36,330 bases of DNA from Deltaproteobacteria bacterium RBG_16_44_11 (lineage in GTDB: Bacteria; Desulfobacterota; Syntrophia; Syntrophales; Smithellaceae), in NCBI GenBank assembly GCA_001797845.1, contig MGQN01000035.1:54589-90918 (forward strand), read 5' to 3'. The notes beneath the pieces were generated by a model. That model was not told where the DNA came from and ran no database searches. It was given only the letters and a program-made list of their open reading frames with translations. Both the position numbers and the translations under genes were made by a program. Positions 1 to 6,930 of the stretch are shown here, one piece after another (the stretch's first letter is position 1; each line of letters starts with the position of its first letter).

Positions 1-329
1 ATATCTCCAGCGTTGTTGGGCATACGGGTAATTCAGGACAGATTCCCTACACCATGGAGAAGGCGGCCCTGGATGCCTTTACGAAGTCGCTGTCGAAGGA
101 GTTATCGGGAAGAAATATCCTGGTCAATTCCGTTGCTCCGGGCTTTATCGACACGACCATGACAAAGGAACTTCCCGATCATGTCAAGGAGAGGATCCTG
201 TCAAGCATTCCATTGGCCAGGTTGGGCAAGGCCGAGGAAATAGCTGATGTAGTGGCGTTCTTAGCAACAAGGGCCAGTTATATTACGGGAACAGTCATTC
301 ATGTTAATGGGGGGATTTATGGAGGTTGA
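1..329 (+). CDS. fabG: 3-oxoacyl-ACP reductase, FabG type (3' part only)
   Basis: C-terminal part of a short-chain dehydrogenase/reductase. The gene is cut by the window start; the first complete codon is at position 3 and the stop is at 327-329. The visible part begins with ISSVVG, which contains the catalytic Ser, then has the YTMEK catalytic Tyr-x-x-x-Lys motif (Tyr codon at 48-50) and ends in the family-typical VNGGIYGG tail. By family knowledge FabG reduces 3-oxoacyl-ACP with NADPH in the cytoplasm. It sits directly before a FabZ-like dehydratase (11-nt overlap) and a ketosynthase, so it probably supplies the ketoreduction step of this local pathway rather than being the housekeeping FabG. 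The N-terminal Rossmann glycine motif lies outside the window. Confidence 0.88.
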   Translation, partial: ISSVVGHTGNSGQIPYTMEKAALDAFTKSLSKELSGRNILVNSVAPGFIDTTMTKELPDHVKERILSSIPLARLGKAEEIADVVAFLATRASYITGTVIHVNGGIYGG

Positions 330-789
330 TGCCTACGTCATCAAGGAAGTTTTAGCGCTTGTGCCGCAACGGGAGCCTTTTCGCTTCATTGATGAAATTA
401 TCAGTCTTGACGAGGAAACAATAATAGGTGCTTATCGCTTTCGTGAAGATGAATTTTTTTATCGCGGTCATTTTCCGGGCAGGCCTATTACGCCGGGCGT
501 GATTCTAATTGAAACGATGGCGCAAATTGGAGCTACTGCTTTTGGAATTTACCTCCTTGCGTGTCAGAAAAAAATGCGGCCTGGGACAATGGATATACCG
601 TTTAGCGTGTTTTCATCGGCCGATGGCGTTGAGTTCAAGGGAATTGTAGTACCGGGTGAAAGGGTAATCGTGAAGGGTAAAAAAATATATTTTCGTAAGG
701 GAGTTTTAAAAGTGGATACGATTATGGAAAGAGAAAACGGCGAAATAGTTTGCCTCGGAACGCTGGCGGGAGTGATGGCGAATAAATGA
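319..789 (+). CDS. FabZ/FabA-like 3-hydroxyacyl-ACP dehydratase (hotdog fold)
   Basis: A 156-aa hotdog-fold protein. It carries the FabZ signature GHFPGRPITPGVILIETMAQ, with the catalytic His at residue 51 and the Glu at residue 65. FabZ removes water from 3-hydroxyacyl-ACP to give trans-2-enoyl-ACP. I chose the ATG at 319 because a purine-rich GGGGGGA lies just upstream; an in-frame ATG at 301 would add six residues. The gene overlaps the end of fabG by 11 nt, and its stop overlaps the ketosynthase start in an ATGA arrangement at 786-789, so translation of the three genes is probably coupled. Its place in a cluster with its own ACP and phosphopantetheinyl transferase suggests a specialised lipid or polyene pathway; the product cannot be read from sequence. 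Confidence 0.88.
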   Translation: MEVDAYVIKEVLALVPQREPFRFIDEIISLDEETIIGAYRFREDEFFYRGHFPGRPITPGVILIETMAQIGATAFGIYLLACQKKMRPGTMDIPFSVFSSADGVEFKGIVVPGERVIVKGKKIYFRKGVLKVDTIMERENGEIVCLGTLAGVMANK

Positions 790-2066
790 GGAAACGTGTT
801 GTCATCACGGGAATGGGTGTAGCCGCGCCCAACGCGCATGGATTGGATGATTTTGAACAGGCGCTTAGAGAAGGTCGTTCCGGTATTCGCTTTATTCCTC
901 GATTGAAAGAATTGAATTTTGGCTGTCAGATCGCGGGCGTGCCGGAAAATTTTGACGCCATTCGTAAAAGTTATTTTGATCGCGAAAAACTTTTATCGTT
1001 CAATGATAATATCGGCTTCGCTTCCGTCTCGGCGGTAGATGCCTGGAAAGATGCCGGCTTTAATCTTCCCGACAGCGATGACGATACGGTAGATTGGGAT
1101 ACAGGTGTTATTGCCGGTTCCGGAATCGGCGGAATGGATACAATTGCCAACAGCGTCGTTCCTATTATTAATGAAGGTAAAGTAAGACGTTTGGGCAGTC
1201 GAATTGTTGAACAGGTAATGGGCAGCGGCACCAGCGCCCGTATTTCCGGTCTGCTTGGCGCCGGCAATCAGGTGACTTCTAATTCTTCGGCTTGTAGCAC
1301 CGGGAATGAGGCGGTAATCGATGCTCTCTGGAGAATAAGGATGGGATTAGCCAAACGCATGGCAGCCGGCGGATCCGAAGGAGCAACGCCTTTCATCTGG
1401 GGAGGTTTTGATGCCATGCGGGTGCTTTGCCGTAAGTATAATGATAATCCGGCGGCAGGATCACGACCGATGAGCGCGAGCGCCTGCGGCTTTGTTCCGG
1501 GCTCAGGCGGCGCGATGCTGGTTCTGGAAGAGTTGGAAACGGCCATGGCCAGAGGCGCCAAAATTTACGCAGAAATAATTGGTGGCTATGTTAATTGCGG
1601 GGGGCAGAGAATGGGCGGGACAATGACTGCTCCCAATCCGGAAGGCGTGAGGCGTTGCGTCCGCGGCGCAGTTGCCGATGCCGGAATTAACGCGGCTGAA
1701 GTTGATGCGATTAACGGCCATTTGACAGCGACCTATGCCGATCCTTATGAAGTGAAAAGCTGGGCGGCGGCGCTCGGGCGAACTCCCGATAATTTTCCTT
1801 ATATTCAGTCCACAAAATCCCTGATTGGTCATTGTCTGGGCGCCGCGGGCGCCATAGAATGCGTAGCCAGCGTCCTGCAGATTTATAAGGGCTTTTTGCA
1901 CCCTTCTATTAATTGTGAGGATATACATCCGGAGATTGCCGAGTATGCCGGAAAAATTCCGCGAAAATGTTTGGTGATTCCAAAATTGAAGATTGTCGCC
2001 AAAGCCGGGTTTGGGTTTGGCGATGTTAATAGCTGCATCATTTTTAAAAAGTGGGAAGAAAAATAA
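786..2066 (+). CDS. beta-ketoacyl-ACP synthase, FabF-like, divergent
   Basis: A 426-aa thiolase-fold condensing enzyme of KAS II/FabF length. The Cys-His-His triad is visible: Cys170 in SNSSACSTGNEA, His312 in NGHLTATYADPYE, and His349 in STKSLIGHCLGAAGA, with Lys344 in the same motif. FabF enzymes normally read ACASG at the nucleophile and HGTST at the first His; here these are ACSTG and HLTAT, so this is a divergent subfamily rather than housekeeping FabF. It should elongate an acyl or malonyl chain carried on the ACP encoded next. The start ATG overlaps the dehydratase stop (ATGA). An acyl chain of unknown type is the likely substrate. Confidence 0.88.
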   Translation: MRKRVVITGMGVAAPNAHGLDDFEQALREGRSGIRFIPRLKELNFGCQIAGVPENFDAIRKSYFDREKLLSFNDNIGFASVSAVDAWKDAGFNLPDSDDDTVDWDTGVIAGSGIGGMDTIANSVVPIINEGKVRRLGSRIVEQVMGSGTSARISGLLGAGNQVTSNSSACSTGNEAVIDALWRIRMGLAKRMAAGGSEGATPFIWGGFDAMRVLCRKYNDNPAAGSRPMSASACGFVPGSGGAMLVLEELETAMARGAKIYAEIIGGYVNCGGQRMGGTMTAPNPEGVRRCVRGAVADAGINAAEVDAINGHLTATYADPYEVKSWAAALGRTPDNFPYIQSTKSLIGHCLGAAGAIECVASVLQIYKGFLHPSINCEDIHPEIAEYAGKIPRKCLVIPKLKIVAKAGFGFGDVNSCIIFKKWEEK

Positions 2067-2092
2067 TTTATATTATAAAGGAGAATGATTTT

Positions 2093-2341
2093 ATGGAAGA
2101 GAAGAAAATATTTGAAGAGATGGTCAACATTTTAAAGCCTTATACCAAGGACCAGACGCTTTTGGAAAAAGCGACGATGGACACGCACATTTTAAATGAT
2201 TTGAAGGTGAATTCCGCCCGGTTGGTGGATGTCATTATTAAATGTGAAGATGTTTATGGCATCAGCGTGGATGATGATGAAGCGGATAAAATTCGCACCA
2301 TCGGCGATGCCGTCAGAATTATTAAACAAAAACTGGGGTAA
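2093..2341 (+). CDS. acyl carrier protein (divergent attachment motif)
   Basis: An 82-aa acidic helical protein of ACP size. The ATG at 2093 follows AAAGGAGA (2077-2084) at good spacing; an in-frame upstream GTG at 2051 would overlap the ketosynthase end and has no comparable ribosome binding site. The phosphopantetheine serine is Ser41, in DLKVNSARLVDVI. The usual DSL triplet is NSA here, so the serine is kept but both neighbours differ. The following CEDVYGISVDDDEADKIRTIGDAV matches the helix II-III pattern of ACPs. It presumably carries the intermediates of the flanking ketosynthase, dehydratase and reductase and is loaded by the phosphopantetheinyl transferase two genes downstream. Confidence 0.85.
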   Translation: MEEKKIFEEMVNILKPYTKDQTLLEKATMDTHILNDLKVNSARLVDVIIKCEDVYGISVDDDEADKIRTIGDAVRIIKQKLG

Positions 2342-2345
2342 AAAA

Positions 2346-3059
2346 ATGAATAAAAAGTCCAAAGTTTTTCTTTATTTACAGAATTTTTTAGGACGAATTG
2401 CGATAATATTCATCGCACCTCTTTATTTTATTATCGTTAAAATTTTATTTTATCGAATACAGAATTTGAAAGAAATTCGCCGCCAGTGTGAGAGTGAATT
2501 TGCCCGGCACAAGGGATCTTGGATTGTTTGTGCTAATCATTTAACGATGATTGACTCTTTTATTTTGGGTTATGCCAGTTTTAGTTTAATCGGGCATATC
2601 ACCGGTTTTAAGAAATTGCCTTGGAATCTACCCGAAAGAAGAAAATTTCAAAGCAATATACTCCTTGCGGTACTGTGCTATTTGGCCAAATGCATTCCCA
2701 TTGATCGCGGCGGTTCCCGCGAGAAAATAAAGAAGACTTTGGATAAATGTATTTACCTGCTGCGTACCGGTCAAAGTATTATGATTTTTCCTGAAGGCGG
2801 GCGCTCCCGGACCGGAAGAATTAATAAAGAAAGTTTTTCTTACGGTGTGGGGCGTTTCGTTAAAGAGGTGGAAGATTGCAAGGTGATGTGCATTTATATG
2901 CGTGGAAATAAACAGGAGAATTATAGTGCTATTCCCGCTTGGGGAGAAAAATTTTCAGTGCAAATAGAAGTGTTTTCGCCGGAACGGATAGAGGGAAGCG
3001 GACTGCAAGCACAACGAGAATATGCCACGCAAATAATTGAACGGCTTGCGCGAATGTAG
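2346..3059 (+). CDS. 1-acyl-sn-glycerol-3-phosphate acyltransferase-like protein (PlsC family)
   Basis: A 237-aa lysophospholipid acyltransferase-family protein. It has a membrane segment near residues 18-36, the catalytic HX4D motif NHLTMID (His65, Asp70), a GGSRE block near residues 121-126 and the substrate-binding FPEGGRS motif at 148-154. The ATG at 2346 lies 4 nt after the ACP stop; the open frame extends further upstream, but only inside the ACP gene. PlsC-type enzymes move an acyl chain from acyl-ACP or acyl-CoA to a hydroxyl group at the inner membrane. In this cluster it probably transfers the finished chain from the dedicated ACP to a lipid or glycan acceptor. The acceptor is not readable from sequence. 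Confidence 0.85.
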   Translation: MNKKSKVFLYLQNFLGRIAIIFIAPLYFIIVKILFYRIQNLKEIRRQCESEFARHKGSWIVCANHLTMIDSFILGYASFSLIGHITGFKKLPWNLPERRKFQSNILLAVLCYLAKCIPIDRGGSREKIKKTLDKCIYLLRTGQSIMIFPEGGRSRTGRINKESFSYGVGRFVKEVEDCKVMCIYMRGNKQENYSAIPAWGEKFSVQIEVFSPERIEGSGLQAQREYATQIIERLARM

Positions 3060-3069
3060 GAGAGATATT

Positions 3070-3696
3070 TTGCCGCACATAGGGAACGATATCGTGGATT
3101 TGAGAGAGCCGTTGAACGTGAGGAAAAGCCGCGATTTGCGCTTTCTAAAGAAAATCCTCACCGCTGCTGAAATTGAATTTGTGCAGGGCGCAAAAAATTC
3201 CGATCAGGCTCTTTGGTCTTTTTGGGCCTGCAAAGAAGCTTCGTATAAAGTTATTAAAAAAAAATATCCTGATGCTCGTTTTTTGCCGCGCCGCTGGCAG
3301 GTATTGTTGCGCCAGACGGCATCATCGCATATTGACGGCGAGGTGGTGATACCTGCCAAAGATAAAGTTTACGTGCGCGTTTTTTTTCATGCCGAGTATG
3401 TTCATTGTATCGGGGCGGATGATCAAAAAGCCTTAAAAAATGTGATCTGCAAGGTGAAAGCTCTGGAGGTAAAAGAAAACACAAAAGAAAAAGACGCGTC
3501 TTTATTTTTAAGGCAAAGTTTTGCGCAGGGCCTGATTGCTCAGCTGCATTTAAGCCATTCCGATATAAAAATAAAAAGAGAAAAAGAACAAGGCGGGCTT
3601 GGGCCGCCGCGCCTCTATATAGGCGGCAAAAAATCCGTTATCGATATCAGCTTGAGTCATGACGGCCGGTTTGTAGCTTACGTATTCCTGACATGA
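3070..3696 (+). CDS. 4'-phosphopantetheinyl transferase superfamily protein
   Basis: A 208-aa protein with the two hallmark motifs of the AcpS/Sfp fold: GNDIVDL at residues 5-11 (Mg-binding Asp) and WACKEASYK at 52-60 (Glu of the KEA box). These enzymes move phosphopantetheine from CoA to the ACP serine. I favour the TTG at 3070, because AGGAGAG (3059-3065) lies about 5 nt upstream and the sequence then starts right at the first motif; an ATG at 3037 would overlap the acyltransferase end by 23 nt. As the last gene of the tight cluster it most likely activates the divergent ACP at 2093-2341. A PPTase dedicated to one cluster is typical of secondary-lipid pathways. Confidence 0.85.
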   Translation: MPHIGNDIVDLREPLNVRKSRDLRFLKKILTAAEIEFVQGAKNSDQALWSFWACKEASYKVIKKKYPDARFLPRRWQVLLRQTASSHIDGEVVIPAKDKVYVRVFFHAEYVHCIGADDQKALKNVICKVKALEVKENTKEKDASLFLRQSFAQGLIAQLHLSHSDIKIKREKEQGGLGPPRLYIGGKKSVIDISLSHDGRFVAYVFLT

Positions 3697-3789
3697 TTAT
3701 AGCCATATCCGGATAATATATTGTCAGTTTAGCGCTGTTGTGTTAGTTACCTTTTTCAGTTTAAATTCAGCGCGAAAAAGGATTCCGAT

Positions 3790-5169
3790 ATGAGGATAGC
3801 AGTCCTGAACGGCTCGCCCAAGGGCCAAATCAGCGTGACCGTGCAATACGTAAAATTTCTGCAGCAGGAATTTCCGCAAGCTCAATTCCAAATGCTGGAC
3901 ATCGCCCTGAAAATAAAGAAACTTGAAAAAGATGAACAAGAATTTCAGAAAGTCATCAAAGAGGTATCGTCCGCCGATGCCGTGCTCTGGGCTTTTCCGC
4001 TGTATTTTTTTCTTGTTTGTTCCCAGTACAAAAGATTTATTGAATTGATTTTTGAAAGAAAAGAGACCTCGGCTTTCCGCGGAAAACCGGCCGCGAGTCT
4101 TTCTACGTCAATCAACTTTTTCGACCATACCGCCCACAATTATATTAATGCTATCAGTGACGATTTGGAGATGAAGTATTTCGGCTCTTATTCGGCGGAA
4201 ATGAGTGATATGCATAAATTCCGGGAGAGGCAAAGGCTGACTACTTTTGGTGAATTATTTATTAAGGCGATTAAAGATGGCACGCCTTCAATAAAAAATA
4301 ATAAGCCGTTAATAAAGCATGAATTTGTTTACGAACCGACCAAGCTTAGACCTGCAGAAACGGAAGGTAAAAAAGTATTAATAGTAGTTGACGATATTGA
4401 TAAAAGCTCCAACCTCCGTCTTATGATAGAAAATTTGCAGAAGGGGTTTTCTCCCGTGGCCGAATTGGTTCAACTAAAAGACATCGATATTCAAGGCGGC
4501 TGCCTGGGATGTATGCAATGCGGTTTAGATAATGTTTGCGTTTATGAAGGTAAAGATGGATTTATTGATTTTTTCAACCGGAAAATAAAAACAGCAGATA
4601 TTTTATTTATTGCCGGTTCCATTTTCGACCGCTATCTTTCGTCCTTATGGAAATGTTGCTTTGACCGCAGTTTTTTCAACGGCCACATACCGGCCATAAG
4701 GGGCAAACAAATCGGATTTGTATTTTCCGGGCCATTTCATCAAATTTATAATCTGCGTGAAATATTTGAAGCTTATGTTGGAATGCAACACTCCAACCTT
4801 GTCGGGTTTATCAGTGACGATATGGGCAGTTCGGAAGAAATCAATAACGCTTTGCAAATCGTAGCTTCCAACGCAGTTATGTATAGTAAGCTTGGATATA
4901 TTAAGCCGCAAACATTTTATCAGGTTGCGGGTACAAAATTATTTAGGGACGCTGTTTGGAGCAGGCTCCGTCCGGTTTTCCAGGCGGATCACAAATATTA
5001 TAAAAAACATGGATTTTATAATTTTCCCCAAAAAAATTACAAGTGGCGGCTGATTAACAACAGCTTGATTGTGCTTATCAAAATTCCGCGCGTGCGCCGT
5101 GAATTCATAAAGAGAATGAAGGTAGAAATGATCAGACCTTTCGGCAAATTTCTGAAAAAAACAAAATAA
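3790..5169 (+). CDS. tandem flavodoxin-like flavoprotein with a four-Cys (Fe-S-like) motif
   Basis: A 459-aa protein made of two flavodoxin/NADPH-dependent FMN-reductase-like halves. The first starts MRIAVLNGSPKG (residues 1-12), a typical phosphate-binding loop for FMN. The second starts around residue 194 (KKVLIVVDD) and holds CLGCMQCGLDNVC, with Cys238, Cys241, Cys244 and Cys250. That C-x2-C-x2-C-x5-C spacing resembles the 4Fe-4S site of iron-sulfur flavoproteins. The C-terminal 80 residues are basic and of unknown function. Single-domain relatives are usually about half this length, so this looks like an internal duplication or fusion. It lies 93 nt after the PPTase gene and may be a redox partner of the lipid cluster or of the dehydrogenase downstream; that link is inference only. 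Confidence 0.7.
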   Translation: MRIAVLNGSPKGQISVTVQYVKFLQQEFPQAQFQMLDIALKIKKLEKDEQEFQKVIKEVSSADAVLWAFPLYFFLVCSQYKRFIELIFERKETSAFRGKPAASLSTSINFFDHTAHNYINAISDDLEMKYFGSYSAEMSDMHKFRERQRLTTFGELFIKAIKDGTPSIKNNKPLIKHEFVYEPTKLRPAETEGKKVLIVVDDIDKSSNLRLMIENLQKGFSPVAELVQLKDIDIQGGCLGCMQCGLDNVCVYEGKDGFIDFFNRKIKTADILFIAGSIFDRYLSSLWKCCFDRSFFNGHIPAIRGKQIGFVFSGPFHQIYNLREIFEAYVGMQHSNLVGFISDDMGSSEEINNALQIVASNAVMYSKLGYIKPQTFYQVAGTKLFRDAVWSRLRPVFQADHKYYKKHGFYNFPQKNYKWRLINNSLIVLIKIPRVRREFIKRMKVEMIRPFGKFLKKTK

Positions 5170-5256
5170 ATTGCACCCGAAGGATCTTTTTGAAGAAAAG
5201 ATGATCGCAAAAAATAAAACAGTAAAATTTTATTTCGATAAAAAAAGGGAGGAGAT

Positions 5257-6024
5257 ATGAATATCAAAGATGTGGTCGCGTTGGTAACTGGTGGAGCGTC
5301 AGGATTGGGAGAAGCCACGGTCGTTGAATTGGTTAAAAATGGCGCAAAGGTTGCCATAGTCGATATTGATTCCGCCAGAGGTGAGAAGCTCGTGGCAGGT
5401 TTAGGAAAAAGCGCGATATTTGTAAAAGCCGATGTAACCAGTGAAGCTGAAATTCAGCAGGCCATGAAAAAAACAATAGACGCCTTCGGGAAAATAAATG
5501 TTGCCGTAAGTTGTGCGGGCGTCCCCAATCCGGGAAAGGTTCTGAGCAAAAAAGGTCCCATGCCTTTGGACGCGTTCAATAAAGTAGTGCAAATCAATCT
5601 GGTCGGAACGCTCAACATCATTAGATTGGCCGCCGAACAGATGAACAACAACACGCCCAATGAAGAAGGCGAAAAGGGCGTGATAATCAATACAGCTTCT
5701 GTTGCCGCGTTTGACGGGCAGATCGGACAAGCAGCTTACAGCGGATCTAAAGCCGGCATAGTGGGAATGACCCTGCCCATTGCCCGTGAATGCGCCGATT
5801 ACGGAATAAGGGTGGCCACAATTGCTCCGGGGCTTTTCAATACGCCGATGATGGCCAGTCTGCCGCCGGCGGTTAAAGAAGATATGGCCAAAACCGTTCC
5901 TTTTCCCAGGCGTCTGGGCAAGCCTGTTGAGTACGCCATGCTGGCCATTCATATCATCGAAAACACGATGCTCAACGGATGCTGCATCAGGCTGGACGGC
6001 GCACTGCGTATGCCGCCTAAATAA
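5257..6024 (+). CDS. short-chain dehydrogenase, 3-hydroxyacyl-CoA dehydrogenase type 2-like
   Basis: A 255-aa SDR. The cofactor motif TGGASGLG is near residues 11-18, VDID near residues 36-39 suggests NAD preference, and the catalytic set is INTAS followed by YSGSK. The motif GQIGQAAYSGSKAGIVGMT and the C-terminal proline-rich end match the HSD17B10/3-hydroxyacyl-CoA dehydrogenase type II branch, which oxidises 3-hydroxyacyl-CoA in beta-oxidation or acts on related alcohols. A strong GGGAGGAG precedes the ATG. The gap to the flavoprotein gene is 87 nt on the same strand, so the two may be cotranscribed. A palindromic repeat begins 4 nt after its stop. Confidence 0.85.
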   Translation: MNIKDVVALVTGGASGLGEATVVELVKNGAKVAIVDIDSARGEKLVAGLGKSAIFVKADVTSEAEIQQAMKKTIDAFGKINVAVSCAGVPNPGKVLSKKGPMPLDAFNKVVQINLVGTLNIIRLAAEQMNNNTPNEEGEKGVIINTASVAAFDGQIGQAAYSGSKAGIVGMTLPIARECADYGIRVATIAPGLFNTPMMASLPPAVKEDMAKTVPFPRRLGKPVEYAMLAIHIIENTMLNGCCIRLDGALRMPPK

Positions 6025-6027
6025 GTC

Positions 6028-6148
6028 ACCACTTCGAAATCAAAGCGCTATCTTTGTTGGCGTCGTTGTCGGTTTCCTCAACGTATGTAAAATACGCCTC
6101 ATCGCCTCCGCCTAGCCGCCTCGATATCATCTTTGATTTAGAAGTGGT
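6028..6148. repeat. 121-bp palindromic dispersed repeat, copy A (MITE/REP-like)
   Basis: The two ends are inverted repeats: ACCACTTCGAAATCAAAG at 6028-6045 and CTTTGATTTAGAAGTGGT at 6131-6148, matching at 17 of 18 positions, with weaker pairing continuing inward. A diverged copy lies in opposite orientation at 13809-13955. Shared internal blocks include AATCAAAGCGCTATC, TCCTCAACGTATG, ATACGCC and GATATCATCTT. There is no open frame inside. It starts 4 nt after the stop of the dehydrogenase gene. It could act as a bidirectional hairpin terminator; mobility is inferred only from the two copies. Confidence 0.75.
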
Positions 6149-6153
6149 CTTAT

Positions 6154-6223
6154 AGCGATTGTAAGCCGCGTTCCGCTTGTGACCTTCAGGTTATCAGGGT
6201 AGCCCTCACGCGGCGTAATCGCT
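6154..6223. repeat. long imperfect stem-loop containing a motif shared with the rpsT 3' region
   Basis: The left arm AGCGATTGTAAGCCGCGT (6154-6171) pairs with the right arm ACGCGGCGTAATCGCT (6208-6223) through two 7-bp blocks separated by a small bulge. The loop holds GTGACCTTCAGGTTAT followed by CAGG (6179-6198), which recurs almost exactly in inverted orientation at 11822-11841. No tRNA cloverleaf can be drawn despite the 7-bp end pairing. Function is unknown. Confidence 0.55.
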
Positions 6224-6259
6224 GTTCAGTGGTGAGCATCTTTCAGCATTGATAGTTAC

Positions 6260-6315
6260 GGATAACGCAGAATTCAGCCGGAGCGTAAGTGATTGGCTGA
6301 AATGATTTGTTAGGC
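6260..6315 (-). other. integron attC-like recombination site
   Basis: Read on the minus strand, the site has every element of an attC in order: R'' GCCTAAC (6309-6315), 5-nt spacer, L'' ATTTCAGCC (6295-6303), 15-nt loop (6280-6294), L' GGCTGAAT (6272-6279), 5-nt spacer, R' GTTATCC (6260-6266). L'' has one more base than L', which gives the single extrahelical base that orients attC hairpins, and it sits on the gene-proximal side as expected. The AAC and GTT core triplets are both present. R' only partly fits GTTRRRY, which is expected if this half belongs to the insertion target. R'' lies 13 nt after the stop of the gene at 6329. At 56 bp it is at the short end for attC sites. Confidence 0.72.
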
Positions 6316-6328
6316 GATTCATTATCCA

Positions 6329-6922
6329 TTATTCGACTGGATTTGTTATTTGAACATCACCGAGATTAGCCAAACATACCATAAATTTTTTCTGCAAATC
6401 AAAATCGGCCTCAAGCAGTCGTTTGTATTCCTTTATTGAGTATAGAAATAGTTTTTTCAATTTCCATATATTGACTAAAAAATTCTGTGAGTCCACCACC
6501 TCCTGTATGCATTCATGACAATCAGACGTATCGTCTACAACAAAAGAATAAAACTTTTTATCCTTTTTTCTCTTTATGCCAAGCCGATAACCATGTGCTA
6601 TGGCATGACGAAATTGGACTAATGCTACTGATTTATGGTTTTGGAGTTGCGCAACTTTGTTTAAAAAGTTTTCTATTAACGCGCTACACGTCTCATGTTC
6701 CCCTGACCACAGCTTTGTTAAAAGTTCAAACCCTACCATAATACCTAGGCACGTAAGTAATGGGGATTTCACTTTCACTGGTGGGCCATCTTCTTGACCA
6801 TATTGATTTTGCAGGTCTCTTCGCAAAAGATACATAAGGGATACTTGATTTTCATAGAATCTATCTGAAGGATGGCTAAAGACCCTTGCTATTTCAGTTT
6901 GAACATCATTAGAAAATAACAT
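6329..6922 (-). CDS. hypothetical protein with HEPN-type RX4H motif
   Basis: A 197-aa protein with no family I can name. It is predicted mostly helical and contains FRHAIAHG, with Arg105 and His110, which fits the R-polar-x3-H motif of HEPN nucleases and the common RN/RH-x-IAHG form of HEPN-like families. A hydrophobic helix lies near residues 54-70 (PLLTCLGIMVGFELLTK), and DCHECIQE at 134-141 has two close cysteines. I chose the ATG at 6922: AAGGTAGG precedes it at normal spacing and it starts 8 nt after the upstream stop; an ATG at 6952 would overlap that gene. It is the last gene of the putative cassette, with the attC-like site 13 nt after its stop. HEPN function is a motif-level inference; many such proteins are toxins or anti-phage RNases, but some are inactive. 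Confidence 0.6.
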   Translation of the reverse strand: MLFSNDVQTEIARVFSHPSDRFYENQVSLMYLLRRDLQNQYGQEDGPPVKVKSPLLTCLGIMVGFELLTKLWSGEHETCSALIENFLNKVAQLQNHKSVALVQFRHAIAHGYRLGIKRKKDKKFYSFVVDDTSDCHECIQEVVDSQNFLVNIWKLKKLFLYSIKEYKRLLEADFDLQKKFMVCLANLGDVQITNPVE

Positions 6923-6930
6923 AATTTTAC

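Noticed and set aside
1503..1928. 141-aa minus-strand frame opposite the ketosynthase
   Set aside because: Antisense shadow of a gene with an intact catalytic triad.
5401..5952. 183-aa open frame on the minus strand opposite the short-chain dehydrogenase
   Set aside because: Fully antisense to a gene with clear SDR motifs; no ribosome binding site and no recognisable domain.
6154..6223. Possible tRNA because of 7-bp complementary ends
   Set aside because: No D-arm, anticodon arm or T-arm can be placed; the rest forms one long stem.
6028..6300. CRISPR array, because of repeated palindromic blocks
   Set aside because: There are no regularly spaced direct repeats; elements are single copies of different palindromes.
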